DNA of 64,000 nucleotides from Riemerella columbina (GCF_030517065.1 NZ_CP103950.1:930001-994000), one strand, 5' to 3'. Counted from the first letter of the stretch, positions 1-10,158 are shown. The notes: generated by a model from the letters alone, not told the origin. Numbers and translations are program-made.

Positions 1-110
1 TTCTCTCCTACAAGGCGTAACTCTTTAGCACGGATTTTATCGTTAATCATATGCGCGTCTTCTTGCTGACGACGCGGTACACTCCTGTTATTTTTCTTTC
101 TAATTGCTAT
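1..110 (-). CDS. infC: Translation initiation factor IF-3, N-terminal part (cut by window edge)
   Basis: Reading the minus strand from about 110 to the window edge gives an open frame with the IF-3 N-terminal signature INDKIRAKELRLVGE preceded by a basic Arg/Lys/Gln leader. IF-3 binds the 30S subunit and polices start-codon choice. It lies 26 bases downstream of thrS on the same strand, the usual thrS-infC order. There is a TAA just upstream in frame (minus-strand codon at about 125-123) and no ATG, GTG or TTG before the conserved region; the first internal ATG (at about 51-49) would remove the basic leader. The plausible starts are ATA (110-108) or ATT (104-102), fitting the known use of a non-AUG start for IF-3 autoregulation in other bacteria. 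The exact start is inferred. Confidence 0.85.
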   Translation of the reverse strand, partial: MAIRKKNNRSVPRRQQEDAHMINDKIRAKELRLVGE

Positions 111-136
111 GGCTGTATGTTTTTAAAATTAAACTT

Positions 137-2065
137 TTATTTTTTTATGACCTGAGCTTCCTTCTTAAAAAGCTCTACAAAGGCTTCTATACTCATTTCT
201 CCTAAATCACCCTCGCCGCGTCTTCTTACAGAAACGGTGCCATGACCTTCTTCATTCTCGCCTACAATGAGCATAAACGGTATTTTATTGATTTCCGCAT
301 CACGGATTTTTTTACCTGTTTTCTCGTTACGCTCATCTATCAGTCCGCAAATATCGTGATTTTCTAACAATTGTGAAACTTTTTTGGCATAATTTGTATA
401 TTTTTCACTAATTGGCAATAAGATATATTGGTCTGGACTGAGCCAAAGTGGGAAGTCGCCAGCGGTATTTTCTATTAAAATCGCGATGAAACGCTCCATA
501 GAACCGAATGGCGCACGGTGGATCATAATAGGTCTATGCTTCTCATTATCACTACCTATATAAGTAAGGTCAAAACGCTCTGGCAAGTTGTAATCCACTT
601 GTATGGTTCCCAATTGCCAACTTCTGCCCAAGGCATCTTTCACCATAAAATCCAATTTAGGACCGTAGAAAGCGGCTTCTCCATACTCAATGACCGTATT
701 TAGCCCTTTGTTTTTGGCAGCGGTGATGATGGCATTTTCCGCCTTTTCCCAATTCTCTTCAGTACCGATGTACTTGGCTTGGTTTTCCTTGTCTCTTAGG
801 GAAATCTGCGCTACAAAATCTTCAAATCCTAAAGATTGGAATACATAAAGCACCAAGTCTATCACCTTTTCAAACTCTTCTAAAAGCTGGTCTGGTGTAC
901 AGAATAAGTGGGCATCATCTTGGGTAAAGCCACGCACGCGGGTCAGCCCGTGGAGCTCGCCACTTTGCTCATAGCGATAAACGGTGCCAAATTCTGCATA
1001 ACGCTTTGGTAAATCTTTATAAGACCATTGATGAGATTTGTATATTTCGCAATGGTGAGGGCAGTTCATTGGTTTTAATAAAAACTCTTCGCCCTCGTGA
1101 GGGGTTTTTATCGGTTGGAAGCTATCGGCGCCATATTTTTCGTAATGCCCCGAAGTTTTATAAAGTTCTATATTCCCGATGTGTGGCGTCATCACAAATT
1201 CGTAGCCGCCTTTTTTCTGTGCATCGGTCAAGAAGTTTTCTAATTTTTTTCTTAAAGCCGTTCCTTTAGGTAGCCATAATGGCAAGCCAGCACCTACTTT
1301 TTCAGAGAAAGTGAAGAGCCCTAATTCTTTACCTAACTTTCTGTGGTCGCGGCGTTTAGCCTCTTCTAACCGCTCTAAATATTCGGTGAGCTCCTTTTGT
1401 TTAGGGAAAGAGATGCCATACACTCTGGTCAGCTGCGGATTTTTCTCATCGCCACGCCAATAGGCACCTGCAGCGTTGAGGATTTTTACCGCTTTAACGA
1501 GCCCTGTAGATGGAATGTGCCCTCCTCTACAAAGGTCTGTAAAATCATCGTGGGTACAGAAAGTGATTTCGCCATCGTTCAGGTTTTCAATCAGTTCTGT
1601 TTTATAAGGATTGTCGGCGTATTCTTTTAGAGCATCAGCTTTGGAAACTGGATAAAGGTTGAAAGTGGCGTTTTTCTTCGCGTTTTCCAACATTTTTTTC
1701 TCTATCTTTTCAAAATCTTTTTCGGATAGACTCTCATCACCAAAGTCAACATCATAATAGAAGCCGTGCTCAATGGCAGGTCCTATGGTCAGTTTGGCGT
1801 TAGGATAATAGAATAAAATCGCCTGCGCCAATAGGTGAGCCGAGGAGTGCCAGAATGCTTTTTTACCAAGTTCATCATTCCAAGTGAGCAACTGCAGCGT
1901 GGCATCTGTGGTAATGGGCGTGGTGACTTCCACTTGTTTCCCATTCACAACGGCAGAAATGGTGTTTCTTGCCAATCCTTCGCTAATAGATTTCGCCACT
2001 TCTATGGGCGTCACCGCTTGCTCAAACGCTTTGATGCTTCCGTCAGGAAGAGTAATTTTTACCAT
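137..2065 (-). CDS. thrS: Threonine--tRNA ligase
   Basis: Charges tRNA-Thr in the cytoplasm. Full-length (642 aa) with the family's order of domains: N-terminal TGS (residues ~1-60, starting [10 protein letters not shown]), editing domain with zinc-type ligands HSSAH and CRGGH, class II catalytic core and C-terminal anticodon-binding domain. The three catalytic zinc ligands are visible in MNCPHH, QDDAHLF and MIHRAPFGS (motif 3). I chose the ATG at 2065 rather than the in-frame TTG at 2071, because the ATG begins exactly at the TGS domain. A TAnnTTTG element sits 18 bases upstream of that ATG. infC follows 26 bases downstream, so the two are probably co-transcribed. Nothing looks damaged. Confidence 0.97.
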   Translation of the reverse strand: MVKITLPDGSIKAFEQAVTPIEVAKSISEGLARNTISAVVNGKQVEVTTPITTDATLQLLTWNDELGKKAFWHSSAHLLAQAILFYYPNAKLTIGPAIEHGFYYDVDFGDESLSEKDFEKIEKKMLENAKKNATFNLYPVSKADALKEYADNPYKTELIENLNDGEITFCTHDDFTDLCRGGHIPSTGLVKAVKILNAAGAYWRGDEKNPQLTRVYGISFPKQKELTEYLERLEEAKRRDHRKLGKELGLFTFSEKVGAGLPLWLPKGTALRKKLENFLTDAQKKGGYEFVMTPHIGNIELYKTSGHYEKYGADSFQPIKTPHEGEEFLLKPMNCPHHCEIYKSHQWSYKDLPKRYAEFGTVYRYEQSGELHGLTRVRGFTQDDAHLFCTPDQLLEEFEKVIDLVLYVFQSLGFEDFVAQISLRDKENQAKYIGTEENWEKAENAIITAAKNKGLNTVIEYGEAAFYGPKLDFMVKDALGRSWQLGTIQVDYNLPERFDLTYIGSDNEKHRPIMIHRAPFGSMERFIAILIENTAGDFPLWLSPDQYILLPISEKYTNYAKKVSQLLENHDICGLIDERNEKTGKKIRDAEINKIPFMLIVGENEEGHGTVSVRRRGEGDLGEMSIEAFVELFKKEAQVIKK

Positions 2066-2083
2066 ACTCAAATTTTAAATATG

Positions 2084-2091
2084 CAAAAATA
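2084..2091 (-). promoter_or_regulatory. Probable -7 element for thrS-infC
   Basis: The minus strand reads TATTTTTG, matching the Bacteroidota consensus TAnnTTTG, 18 bases upstream of the chosen thrS ATG. No convincing -33 TTG at the usual spacing. Confidence 0.5.
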
Positions 2092-2210
2092 CAAAATTTG
2101 TAGCAATAATAAAAGCGGCAGCGTTCGGAAAATTTATTCTCCTAAATAGGGTTTTATCTCATTGATTTTCAATTGAAAATGGCTCAGTTTTAAGTCTGGT
2201 TTTTATAAGT

Positions 2211-5200
2211 TTAAAAACTCGCTTTTACTTGCACGCTCCCTGTGTGGATGGTGCGTTGCCCAGAATTTCGCCCTTCGTAACTGAGGTTGAGGCGGAGGAA
2301 AGAATTGATGGCTTGTTGCCAAAAAACGCTCCATACTTGGTTTTTTCCAGCTTTTAGCCCATTGAGCATTTGGTTGCCCACGATGCTGAAACTCTGCCCC
2401 GAAAAATCATTGTTGATAAAGGAAAAACTACCTCTTAGTGCGGTGTTACGGTGTTCCCATTGCAGGCTCCCTGTCCATTCTAAGGCTTTCAGCCGCTCTA
2501 TGCCATCGGTTCTTTGCTTATGGGTGAGGGCAGAAGAGGCTTCAGCTTGTAGAGCATCGGTGAGTTGGTAGGTCAGTTTGGGGCGCGTAGACCATTCATT
2601 CAGTTGATAATCTCTTGATGAAAATAACTCTGAGTGGTTTTGGATTTGTTGCCATTGATTTTCCCAATCTGCCCTTAGCGCTGGCGAAATTTTATACCCT
2701 AAATTGATAAAATGGGTGTGTTGCTGTTTTTCTTCTTGGCTAAAATTGGCTTTCAGAATATGATGGTTTAAAATCAACCGATACGAGGTATTCCACCCCG
2801 AAGTGGCGTTCGGTAAAAACTGGGCGGTGGCTAAGAGGTTTTGCTGTTTTAAAATCTGGTTAAGTTGGCGCTCAAAAGGATTCCAAACCAAGGCTTTATC
2901 TTGTTTGTAATAGGCATTTTCTGAGAGGAATGAAAGGTTGAAATTCCAGCGTTTTAAGAATGGATTTTCGGAATTAAACATCACGGAAGGGTTGAGGAAA
3001 ACTGCCAATTGCAATTTATTTTTGTTGGAGGGCAGGTATTTAATCGTGTTGGTATAAACCCTGATGTATTGGGCTAAATCGGCATATTCAGCAATTTCAA
3101 ATTCGTCGATTTGTTGGATGCCATCGCCGTTGTAATCCGTCCATTTGTAGATGCCTTGCCCATCGTTCACTTTTAGGTACTGAAATTCACGCTGCGCCTC
3201 TTGCCCGTTGCCCAATTCATAGAAGGCTTGCAGGCGCATTCCATTTTGAAACCATTGTTGATGATAAACAACATTCCCCACCAAAAAATCTTGATTGCCC
3301 TGCGCTCCATCTTTCGGGAAAATTTTGCGGTAATGGAACTGCGTGTTGAGCGTAGTGCGCTCCGTTTTTATCCATTCATTCTCCGAAACGATGCCTAAAA
3401 TCTGATTTTTATGGGTCAGTTGGTTTACTTGTACAGAATCGTTTTCTCGCCAATAAACTTTTGCGGAGAGCCACGCTTTTTTATCGGTTTTTAGCTCTTT
3501 TTTGATGAACACTTCTCGCCAAGAAAAACTACTGGTATCTAAGAGATTTTGGGCGTTCAGGTGTTTTTCATTATGTTCCGTTTCGGCGCCAGCGGACCAA
3601 AATCCTTTTTTACCTTTATAGATGAGCTCCACGCCGCTTTTTAGAAATCGTGTGTTCTCTACTGGCGACTGCGAGCGGAGTAACGACAAATGCCCCTGGG
3701 CTTTCCATTGATTTTTAAGCCATTTAAAATCCAAATCATTTTTAAGACCTTGGTAGGTGCCTTGCTCGTTAAGGAGGTTGAGTTGATAATGTAGAAACGA
3801 ACCCTGCGCCCAATCATTATCAAAACTGAAAATCAGTCGGTTTTGTGTTCTTTGGTTGAACTCTTGGCTGAGGTTAAAATCTCGTGCAAATTCCACATTA
3901 TTGATTCTATCTAAAATATGAAAATTAGCGTTGATATGCTGAAATTCTAACGAAGGCTTACCGCTCCAGTTGCCCTTTCTAAAAGTCTTTTCCGCCATAA
4001 TGCGAGTGGCATAACCGCGCTGCCCTACGGTGGGAGAAAAGAGGTTGGCATTGTACCAACTCATTGAAACATCGGCGGCTATTTTGCCCTCTGGGAGTGC
4101 GTATTCTGCGTGGGTGGAGAGAACTTGCGTTTTCTGCGGTGCAGGCAGTTTTCGCAGCGCTGAATAATCGCCGCGGTGGGCGCCCACATACTGAAACACA
4201 CGCCCATTATTGGTGGTTTGTTTGAGTTCATAATCGCCTTTACCAGTGCCTGAATAAGTGAAAGTTACGGTGTAGAGCGTTTCGGTTTCATCGGTAGAAA
4301 ATTCATAATAATCGCCAGAAGCCGTGCTGATTTTCCGATAGAGAATTTTGTTCACATCATAAGAGGTAACCACGCCAGAAGGAGCAAACATTAGGTCTTG
4401 TCGCCCGCCCGCTTGGGCTAAAATTTTTCGGTCGGCATCGCTTAAATCTAAGGCGAGGGGCGCATTTTTATTATCGCTTTCTAAAAACCAATCTAAGCCT
4501 AATTTTAGGCGTTCGCGCTGGTGCTCTATACCACCAGTGGCTAAAAATCGTGTGTAGTTTCGGTTGGTGTAGTTGTAAGATACGGTAATGAAATTCTGGC
4601 TGTAAATGGGTCTAAACGAGGTAAAAGTGATCTCCCCTGTATTATAATTGATGGTGTAGTCTAAATTTTCGCCTCGTTTAAGGAGAACACCATCGATGAA
4701 AACTTGCTCAGAACCAGAGATAATGGTAATAAAAACCTCGCCATTTTTACCCAACAGTCGGTAGGGGCCTTGGTTGCCTTCTCGCCCTTGGAACCTCATT
4801 CTGTGGAATTCACTCCGTGCCACGCCGCCCGATAGGTGGAGCGTGGTTTTGTTCTCGTTGCCCCATTGCGTATTGAGCGCTAAACCGAGGCTGCGGCGTT
4901 GGTATTTCCCGAAGTAAGTTTGATCATCGTTAAGATCCAGATGTCCTGCTTTTATTGTGGTGTGTTGTTTAATGCCTAACTGAATATAGACCTTATCAAA
5001 CTCCTCCAAAGTCTGCGTGTAGCCATCGGCTTGTATGGGGAGGTTGTGGTCAGAGATGCTGGCTAAAATAGAAATATCGGGACTTAGCCGTCCTGAAATT
5101 TGCAAATCCATAGAACTCTGCACGGCGGAACCTTGGGCGTTGCCAAAGCTTATCCCCCTAATAATGGAGCCTTGGGTGTCTATATTCTCTAAAAAATGTC

Positions 5201-5420
5201 GTGTAGGCGCGCTGATTTTGACTTCCTCGGTGTAACGGTGTTGGTTTTTGATGAAGTTGAGGGTATCCCGCTGAAAGACTTCGCGTTCCAGTTTGGCTGC
5301 CAAGAGGCTATCGCGTTTTAGGCTGTCTTTTAGATTGGGGTTCTGCCACACAAAAATCTGCCCTTGAGAAAGTACAGAACACAGCAAACACCACATAAAA
5401 ACGAGTTTAAAACGCTTCAT
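2211..5420 (-). CDS. Large outer-membrane beta-barrel protein of unknown function with an EF-hand-like loop
   Basis: A 1069-residue exported protein. Residues 1-21 form a signal peptide (Lys/Arg, then a hydrophobic stretch ending LSQGQ). After it come a conserved-looking region around residues 60-290 (short alternating beta-strand patterns, e.g. LQISGRLSPDISILASISD), then a very long run of alternating polar/aromatic strands to the C-terminal Phe, the pattern of an outer-membrane barrel. Near residues 761-772 the segment DYNGDGIQQIDE is a textbook EF-hand/dockerin-type calcium loop, probably in an extracellular loop or plug. The N-terminal region recalls SprA-type barrels of Bacteroidota, but I cannot assign it to a named family. 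No T9SS sorting domain. It stands alone between thrS and a divergent T9SS cargo gene. Confidence 0.75.
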   Translation of the reverse strand: MKRFKLVFMWCLLCSVLSQGQIFVWQNPNLKDSLKRDSLLAAKLEREVFQRDTLNFIKNQHRYTEEVKISAPTRHFLENIDTQGSIIRGISFGNAQGSAVQSSMDLQISGRLSPDISILASISDHNLPIQADGYTQTLEEFDKVYIQLGIKQHTTIKAGHLDLNDDQTYFGKYQRRSLGLALNTQWGNENKTTLHLSGGVARSEFHRMRFQGREGNQGPYRLLGKNGEVFITIISGSEQVFIDGVLLKRGENLDYTINYNTGEITFTSFRPIYSQNFITVSYNYTNRNYTRFLATGGIEHQRERLKLGLDWFLESDNKNAPLALDLSDADRKILAQAGGRQDLMFAPSGVVTSYDVNKILYRKISTASGDYYEFSTDETETLYTVTFTYSGTGKGDYELKQTTNNGRVFQYVGAHRGDYSALRKLPAPQKTQVLSTHAEYALPEGKIAADVSMSWYNANLFSPTVGQRGYATRIMAEKTFRKGNWSGKPSLEFQHINANFHILDRINNVEFARDFNLSQEFNQRTQNRLIFSFDNDWAQGSFLHYQLNLLNEQGTYQGLKNDLDFKWLKNQWKAQGHLSLLRSQSPVENTRFLKSGVELIYKGKKGFWSAGAETEHNEKHLNAQNLLDTSSFSWREVFIKKELKTDKKAWLSAKVYWRENDSVQVNQLTHKNQILGIVSENEWIKTERTTLNTQFHYRKIFPKDGAQGNQDFLVGNVVYHQQWFQNGMRLQAFYELGNGQEAQREFQYLKVNDGQGIYKWTDYNGDGIQQIDEFEIAEYADLAQYIRVYTNTIKYLPSNKNKLQLAVFLNPSVMFNSENPFLKRWNFNLSFLSENAYYKQDKALVWNPFERQLNQILKQQNLLATAQFLPNATSGWNTSYRLILNHHILKANFSQEEKQQHTHFINLGYKISPALRADWENQWQQIQNHSELFSSRDYQLNEWSTRPKLTYQLTDALQAEASSALTHKQRTDGIERLKALEWTGSLQWEHRNTALRGSFSFINNDFSGQSFSIVGNQMLNGLKAGKNQVWSVFWQQAINSFLRLNLSYEGRNSGQRTIHTGSVQVKASF

Positions 5421-5485
5421 AACACTTGACCAATCTTATATAACGCAGAATTAACAAAACTTAATATAAATCATAGAATTAAAAT

Positions 5486-5516
5486 TTTGTGCATTACTAA
5501 AAACTTTATAACTTTG
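5486..5516 (+). promoter_or_regulatory. Promoter (TTTG-N19-TAACTTTG)
   Basis: A full Bacteroidota-type promoter: TTTG at 5486-5489, 19 bases, then TAACTTTG at 5509-5516, 39 bases before the ATG of the T9SS cargo gene. Both elements and the spacing match the consensus. Confidence 0.75.
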
Positions 5517-5555
5517 GCGCAGCAAAATTAAGTTAAATTTTAAAATGAAAATCTT

Positions 5556-6347
5556 ATGAAAAAATTTTATTCTTTATTAGCCGCCACAGCGATGGTTGCA
5601 ACAGTAAGTGCGCAAAACTTAGTTCAAAATCCATCTTTTGAAAGTGGTTTTACAGGAGGATGGGCAAAAACCTCTACTAATTATACAGAGCCAGTAGTAG
5701 TAGAAGGAGGAGCCCAAGATGGTAATAAGTATGTGAAGTATGAGAATCTAACAAAAACAACAGGTTTTTATCAGAATATACCAGTAAATGCAGGTGAAAA
5801 ATATGTTCTTACATTCTATTATAAGGCAAAATCAACGGAATCAGGCAAAACTAGACTTGTACGGTTATGGTCTGTTTTTAGAGATAAAGACGGAGAAGTT
5901 ATTTATTTAGCTGGAGATAAAAACAATGCAACAGAAGATCCATTAAGAACCAAAAATGATTATTTACCTGTGGTTGAAAATTGGACTAAGCATGAAGTTG
6001 AGTTTACAGCACCTGCAGAAGTGGCATCTCTAGATTTAGCTGTAAGAGCTTATAAAGGGGGAACTGTAAGTTATGACAACTTTTCTTTAGTAAAAAAATC
6101 AGATTTAGCTGTTATTGAAACAGATGCTAAAATCAATAATATCGTTAAAAACACCGTAGTAGAAAACCAAATTCTTTTTGGTGCTAAGGCTAATGTGAAA
6201 ATCTACAACGCTAATGGGCAAGTGGTAAAAACTGCCAGCGTAAACGATGGAGAAGCGCTTAATGTTTCTGCATTACCAAAAGGTTTCTATGTGGTAGCCG
6301 CAGAAGTCAACGGACAAGCTGTTTCTCAGAAAATTATCAAAAAATAA
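5556..6347 (+). CDS. T9SS-secreted protein with carbohydrate-binding-like domain
   Basis: A 263-residue secreted protein. Residues 1-19 are a signal peptide ending in VSAQ. The next ~160 residues look like a jelly-roll carbohydrate-binding module of the CBM4/9/22 type: the opening NPSFESGFTGGW and the later motif SYDNFSLVKK are characteristic. Residues ~190-263 are a type A T9SS sorting domain (VKIYNANGQVV, then LPKGFYVVAAEVNG, ending KIIKK), which directs export through the type IX system and attachment to the surface. No catalytic domain is present, so it probably acts as a binding or adhesion protein; the ligand is unknown. It has its own promoter and a strong terminator, so it is monocistronic. 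Confidence 0.8.
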   Translation: MKKFYSLLAATAMVATVSAQNLVQNPSFESGFTGGWAKTSTNYTEPVVVEGGAQDGNKYVKYENLTKTTGFYQNIPVNAGEKYVLTFYYKAKSTESGKTRLVRLWSVFRDKDGEVIYLAGDKNNATEDPLRTKNDYLPVVENWTKHEVEFTAPAEVASLDLAVRAYKGGTVSYDNFSLVKKSDLAVIETDAKINNIVKNTVVENQILFGAKANVKIYNANGQVVKTASVNDGEALNVSALPKGFYVVAAEVNGQAVSQKIIKK

Positions 6348-6373
6348 GTTTTCATAATCATAGTTTTTTGATG

Positions 6374-6405
6374 AGCCTCGCATCTTCGGATGTGGGGCTT
6401 TTTTT
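6374..6405 (+). terminator. Rho-independent terminator
   Basis: Eleven-base stem AGCCTCGCATC / GATGTGGGGCT (two G-T pairs) closed by a TTCG tetraloop, followed by a run of T. It ends the T9SS cargo gene. Confidence 0.9.
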
Positions 6406-6438
6406 GATTTGAAGAAGCTTTGTTTGAGAAAAAAATTG

Positions 6439-6446
6439 TAAGTTTG
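6439..6446 (+). promoter_or_regulatory. Probable -7 element for thyA
   Basis: TAAGTTTG, 22 bases before the thyA ATG. A TTTG lies 16 bases upstream (6419-6422), slightly short of the usual spacing. Confidence 0.45.
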
Positions 6447-6468
6447 AGCGTTAAAAAAGACAGATCCT

Positions 6469-7263
6469 ATGCAGAATTATTTAGACCTCCTCCAGCATAT
6501 TTTAGACCATGGCACGGATAAAACCGACCGCACAGGTACGGGCACGCGCAGCATTTTTGGCTACCAACTCCGCTATAACCTTGCCGAGGGCTTCCCGTTG
6601 GTAACCACAAAAAAGGTGCACCTAAAATCCATTATTTATGAATTGCTTTGGTTCCTCAGGGGCGATACCAACATCCGTTATCTTAAGGAAAATGGCGTGA
6701 GCATTTGGGATGAATGGGCAGATGAAAATGGCGACCTCGGTCCCGTGTATGGCGCACAGTGGCGCAGTTGGAAAGGCGCAGATAACCAAGTAATAGACCA
6801 AATTTCGGAAGTGGTACAGCAGATTAAAACCAACCCAGACAGCCGCCGCCTCATCGTTTCAGCGTGGAATGCCGCCGAGATTCCCAATATGGCATTAGCG
6901 CCGTGCCACGCTATGTTCCAGTTCTATGTTGCCGATGGCAAACTCTCGCTACAGCTCTACCAGCGCAGCGCTGATGTCTTTTTAGGCGTGCCGTTCAACA
7001 TTGCCAGTTATGCTCTTCTCACTATGATGGTGGCACAGGTTTGTGGCTTGCAGGTGGGGGATTATGTCCATTCCTTTGGCGATGTCCATATTTACAACAA
7101 CCACTTTGAACAAGTTCAAAAGCAACTCGCCAGAACCCCGAAACCGTTGCCGAAAATGAGCCTCAACCCAGAGGTTAAAGACCTCTTTGACTTCACTTTT
7201 GAAGACTTTAAATTAGAGAATTATGATCCTTATCCAGGCATCAAAGCGCCTGTTGCGGTATAG
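6469..7263 (+). CDS. thyA: Thymidylate synthase
   Basis: Makes dTMP from dUMP using methylene-tetrahydrofolate. At 264 residues it has exactly the length of the E. coli enzyme. The phosphate-binding DRTGTGTRS is near the N terminus, the catalytic cysteine is residue 146 within [12 protein letters not shown], and the dUMP-binding stretches [15 protein letters not shown] and HIYNNH follow. Everything needed for activity is present. Downstream folA is not adjacent; instead there is a 165-base gap without recognisable features and then an M1 aminopeptidase. Confidence 0.97.
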   Translation: MQNYLDLLQHILDHGTDKTDRTGTGTRSIFGYQLRYNLAEGFPLVTTKKVHLKSIIYELLWFLRGDTNIRYLKENGVSIWDEWADENGDLGPVYGAQWRSWKGADNQVIDQISEVVQQIKTNPDSRRLIVSAWNAAEIPNMALAPCHAMFQFYVADGKLSLQLYQRSADVFLGVPFNIASYALLTMMVAQVCGLQVGDYVHSFGDVHIYNNHFEQVQKQLARTPKPLPKMSLNPEVKDLFDFTFEDFKLENYDPYPGIKAPVAV

Positions 7264-7428
7264 AACAAGCGGGATAGGGGTAAAATTTATAGCCCAGAGG
7301 TCTAAGATAACAGTCTAATAGGGTTAAAATAAGAACAAAAACATTAAAAAATAGAACAATTAGAGCAAATGAACGGCATTGCCCAAGAGGTCATTACCGT
7401 TAAATCTTAAAATAACAAACCATAGATT

Positions 7429-9939
7429 ATGAAGAAACTTTTAATTTCCGCCTTGGCATTAGGCGTTTTACTGACCAGCCAACAGGCATTGGCGCAGACC
7501 GAAACTTCGGGAAGAGTACCCCTTTACCGTGCTGCACACACCAAAACTACGGAGCTCAAACACACCAAGCTCCGCGTAAGTTTTGATTTTGACAAAGAGC
7601 AAATGAACGGCGAAGAATGGCTTACCGCCAACCCTTATTTTTACCCTACGGATTCCCTCGTGCTGAATGCCAAAGCAATGCTCATCCACGAAGTGGCAAT
7701 GGATATTCAAGGCAAGCGCGCCCCATTAAAATATACCTATCAAGATGATTTGTTGAACATCAATTTAGGCAAAACCTATCAAAAGAACCAAGATTATACG
7801 GTTTACATCAAATACACCGCTCGCCCCAACGAGGTGAAGGCGAAGGGCAGCGCTGCCATTACCGATGCCAAGGGCTTGTATTTCATCAATGCTCAAGGTA
7901 AAGACCCTGATAAACCCACCCAAATATGGACCCAAGGCGAAACCGAGTCTAACTCTGTGTGGTTCCCAACCATCGACAAACCCAACCAAAAGACCACGCA
8001 AGAAATTGAGATGACGGTGCCAGATCGGTTTGTAACGCTTTCTAACGGCGTGCTTAAAAACTCAACGAAGCAAGGCAACCTCCGCACAGACCATTGGGTG
8101 ATGGAGCAAAAGCATGCGCCTTACCTTTTCTTTATGGGCGTGGGGGACTATGCCGTGATTAAAGACCATTGGCGCAACATTCCCGTAGATTATTATGTGG
8201 AAAAAGATTATGCAGATGTGGCACAACAAATTTTCGGCAATACCCCAGAGATGATGGAGTTTTTCTCTAAGAAAGTGGGTGTAGACTATCCTTGGGTTAA
8301 ATATTCTCAGTTGGTGGGTAGAGATTATGTGAGCGGTGCGATGGAGAACACAACTGCCGTTATCCATGGCGAAGGCGCACAACAGAAAGCGGGCGACCTC
8401 ATTGATGAAAACCGCTGGGAGTCTACCATCGCTCACGAACTGTTCCACCATTGGTTTGGAGATTTAGTGACCGCCGAAAGCTGGAGCAACCTTACCGTTA
8501 ATGAAAGTTTTGCCAACTACTCCGAGTACCTTTGGGAGGAATATAAATATGGCAAAGATGCCGCCGACTACCATATGGCGAACAACAGAGGGCATTATAT
8601 CCATAGTTCGTTTGATTTTAATAAAGATTTGGTGCGCTTTGACTACGCCAGCCGAGAGGATATGTTTGATTTGGTGTCTTATAATAAAGGCGGCAGCATC
8701 CTCCATATGTTGAGAAATTATTTAGGCGATGATGCCTTTTTCGCGGGGATTCAGGATTATTTAAAAACCAATGCGTATGGCACTGGGGAAGCCCACCAAC
8801 TCCGACTTTCTTTTGAAAAAGTATCGGGCAAAGATCTCAATTGGTTCTTCAATCAATGGTATTTTGATAATGGCAACCCGCAGCTCAACATCTCTTACAG
8901 CTATGAGCCTGTGAAGAAGCAAGTGACCGTGAGTATTGCGCAAACGCAGTCTAAATATTTCCAATTTCCATTGGCTATAGACCTCCACGAGGGCAAGAAT
9001 GTAACCCGCAAAACGGTTTGGGTAGATGCCAAAGCCAAAAATAACTTCAGCTTTAATGTCGGTAAAAACCCAGACTTGATTAACATAGACCCAGATGGCG
9101 TGCTATTGGCACAAGTAACGGACAGCAAAACACCAGAGCAATATTACCTCCAATACACCAAAGCTGGTGCCGCCTACAAAAGCCGAGCTTTAGCGGTAGA
9201 AGACGCCGAGAAACACAAAGACAATGTTACAGCGCAGAAATTGTTATTGGCAGCTCTTAAAGATCCATTTTTCCGCATTCGTATTCAGGCGCTCAATGCG
9301 TTAGACCTCGCCAATGCTGCAGAGGCTAAACTCTACGCCAGCGAGGTGGAGAGACTTGCCCAAAACGATGATAAAACGCTGGTGAAAGCCGCCGCTATTA
9401 TCGCATTATCTAAAACGAAAAACAAAAAATACCTTCCGATTTATGAGAAGAGCATCAATTCGCCGTCTAACGCTGTAAAAGCCAGTACGCTGGCAGCGAT
9501 TGCGCAGACCGACCCAGAGCGCATCAAAACTTTGGCTGACCAAGTGGATTTATCGGGGGCTTCGGAAGATCTTGTGATGGAGTTGCTGCCCGTTATTGTT
9601 AAAAACAAGGTGGAGAAACAACGCCCTTACATCGGTTCTATTGTGGCATTTTACCCATTTTTGAAGTTCCAAAATCCAGAGTTGGGCACGGTAGCGGAGG
9701 AGGGCTTCAATTGGATTATGACTTCCGATGATGCCAAGGCTACGGAGCGCATTGCTAAGGTGCTCACCCAAGCGAAATCCCAGATGCCAGACAATCCGCA
9801 AGTGAAAATGATGATTGTCCAAATGCTGAAAGATGGCATCGCTAAAAAGATGGAGGCACTCAAAAAGAACCCTAATAGCGCTTCGCTCAATGGACAAGTG
9901 GAACGCCTTAACCAAGTTTTAGAACTTTATAATAAGTAA
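7429..9939 (+). CDS. M1 family metallo-aminopeptidase, exported
   Basis: A zinc aminopeptidase of the M1 (gluzincin) family, 836 residues, releasing N-terminal amino acids from peptides. A signal peptide (residues 1-22, ending ALAQ) sends it to the periplasm or beyond. The substrate-binding GAMEN motif is at residues 303-307, the zinc motif HELFHH at 336-341 and the third ligand Glu at 359 in NESFA, exactly 18 residues on as the family requires. The C-terminal third looks helical and repetitive (HEAT-like). There is no T9SS sorting domain, so it is probably periplasmic or outer-membrane associated. Likely role is peptide scavenging. It is monocistronic, with a strong terminator after it. Confidence 0.93.
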   Translation: MKKLLISALALGVLLTSQQALAQTETSGRVPLYRAAHTKTTELKHTKLRVSFDFDKEQMNGEEWLTANPYFYPTDSLVLNAKAMLIHEVAMDIQGKRAPLKYTYQDDLLNINLGKTYQKNQDYTVYIKYTARPNEVKAKGSAAITDAKGLYFINAQGKDPDKPTQIWTQGETESNSVWFPTIDKPNQKTTQEIEMTVPDRFVTLSNGVLKNSTKQGNLRTDHWVMEQKHAPYLFFMGVGDYAVIKDHWRNIPVDYYVEKDYADVAQQIFGNTPEMMEFFSKKVGVDYPWVKYSQLVGRDYVSGAMENTTAVIHGEGAQQKAGDLIDENRWESTIAHELFHHWFGDLVTAESWSNLTVNESFANYSEYLWEEYKYGKDAADYHMANNRGHYIHSSFDFNKDLVRFDYASREDMFDLVSYNKGGSILHMLRNYLGDDAFFAGIQDYLKTNAYGTGEAHQLRLSFEKVSGKDLNWFFNQWYFDNGNPQLNISYSYEPVKKQVTVSIAQTQSKYFQFPLAIDLHEGKNVTRKTVWVDAKAKNNFSFNVGKNPDLINIDPDGVLLAQVTDSKTPEQYYLQYTKAGAAYKSRALAVEDAEKHKDNVTAQKLLLAALKDPFFRIRIQALNALDLANAAEAKLYASEVERLAQNDDKTLVKAAAIIALSKTKNKKYLPIYEKSINSPSNAVKASTLAAIAQTDPERIKTLADQVDLSGASEDLVMELLPVIVKNKVEKQRPYIGSIVAFYPFLKFQNPELGTVAEEGFNWIMTSDDAKATERIAKVLTQAKSQMPDNPQVKMMIVQMLKDGIAKKMEALKKNPNSASLNGQVERLNQVLELYNK

Positions 9940-9962
9940 AACATGATGAAGTAAAATCATCT

Positions 9963-9994
9963 AAGCCATCGTAATTTTTGCGGTGGCTTTTTTT
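9963..9994 (+). terminator. Rho-independent terminator
   Basis: Stem AAGCCATCG / CGGTGGCTT with a nine-base loop and a T run, 23 bases after the aminopeptidase stop codon. Confidence 0.85.
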
Positions 9995-10055
9995 ATGGAC
10001 TTATTTTGAATTGAAAAATGAATTTGAAAAAAATAAGGCAGATCAAAAAAATGTT

Positions 10056-10063
10056 TATATTTG
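10056..10063 (+). promoter_or_regulatory. Probable -7 element for the GLPGLI gene
   Basis: TATATTTG, a perfect TAnnTTTG match, 95 bases before the ATG. No -33 element at the expected distance, so the call rests on one motif. Confidence 0.45.
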
Positions 10064-10158
10064 TAGAGATAATGCTGATTTTCAGTTAAAAAAGAAAATG
10101 ATGAGCGTTATCGCTTAGAGTGAAATCTTAATCAATCATCAATAAAAACCATAGTATT

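Noticed and set aside
8062-8706. Long minus-strand open frames across the M1 aminopeptidase gene
   Set aside because: They mirror the codon pattern of the real gene and have no domain or start context.
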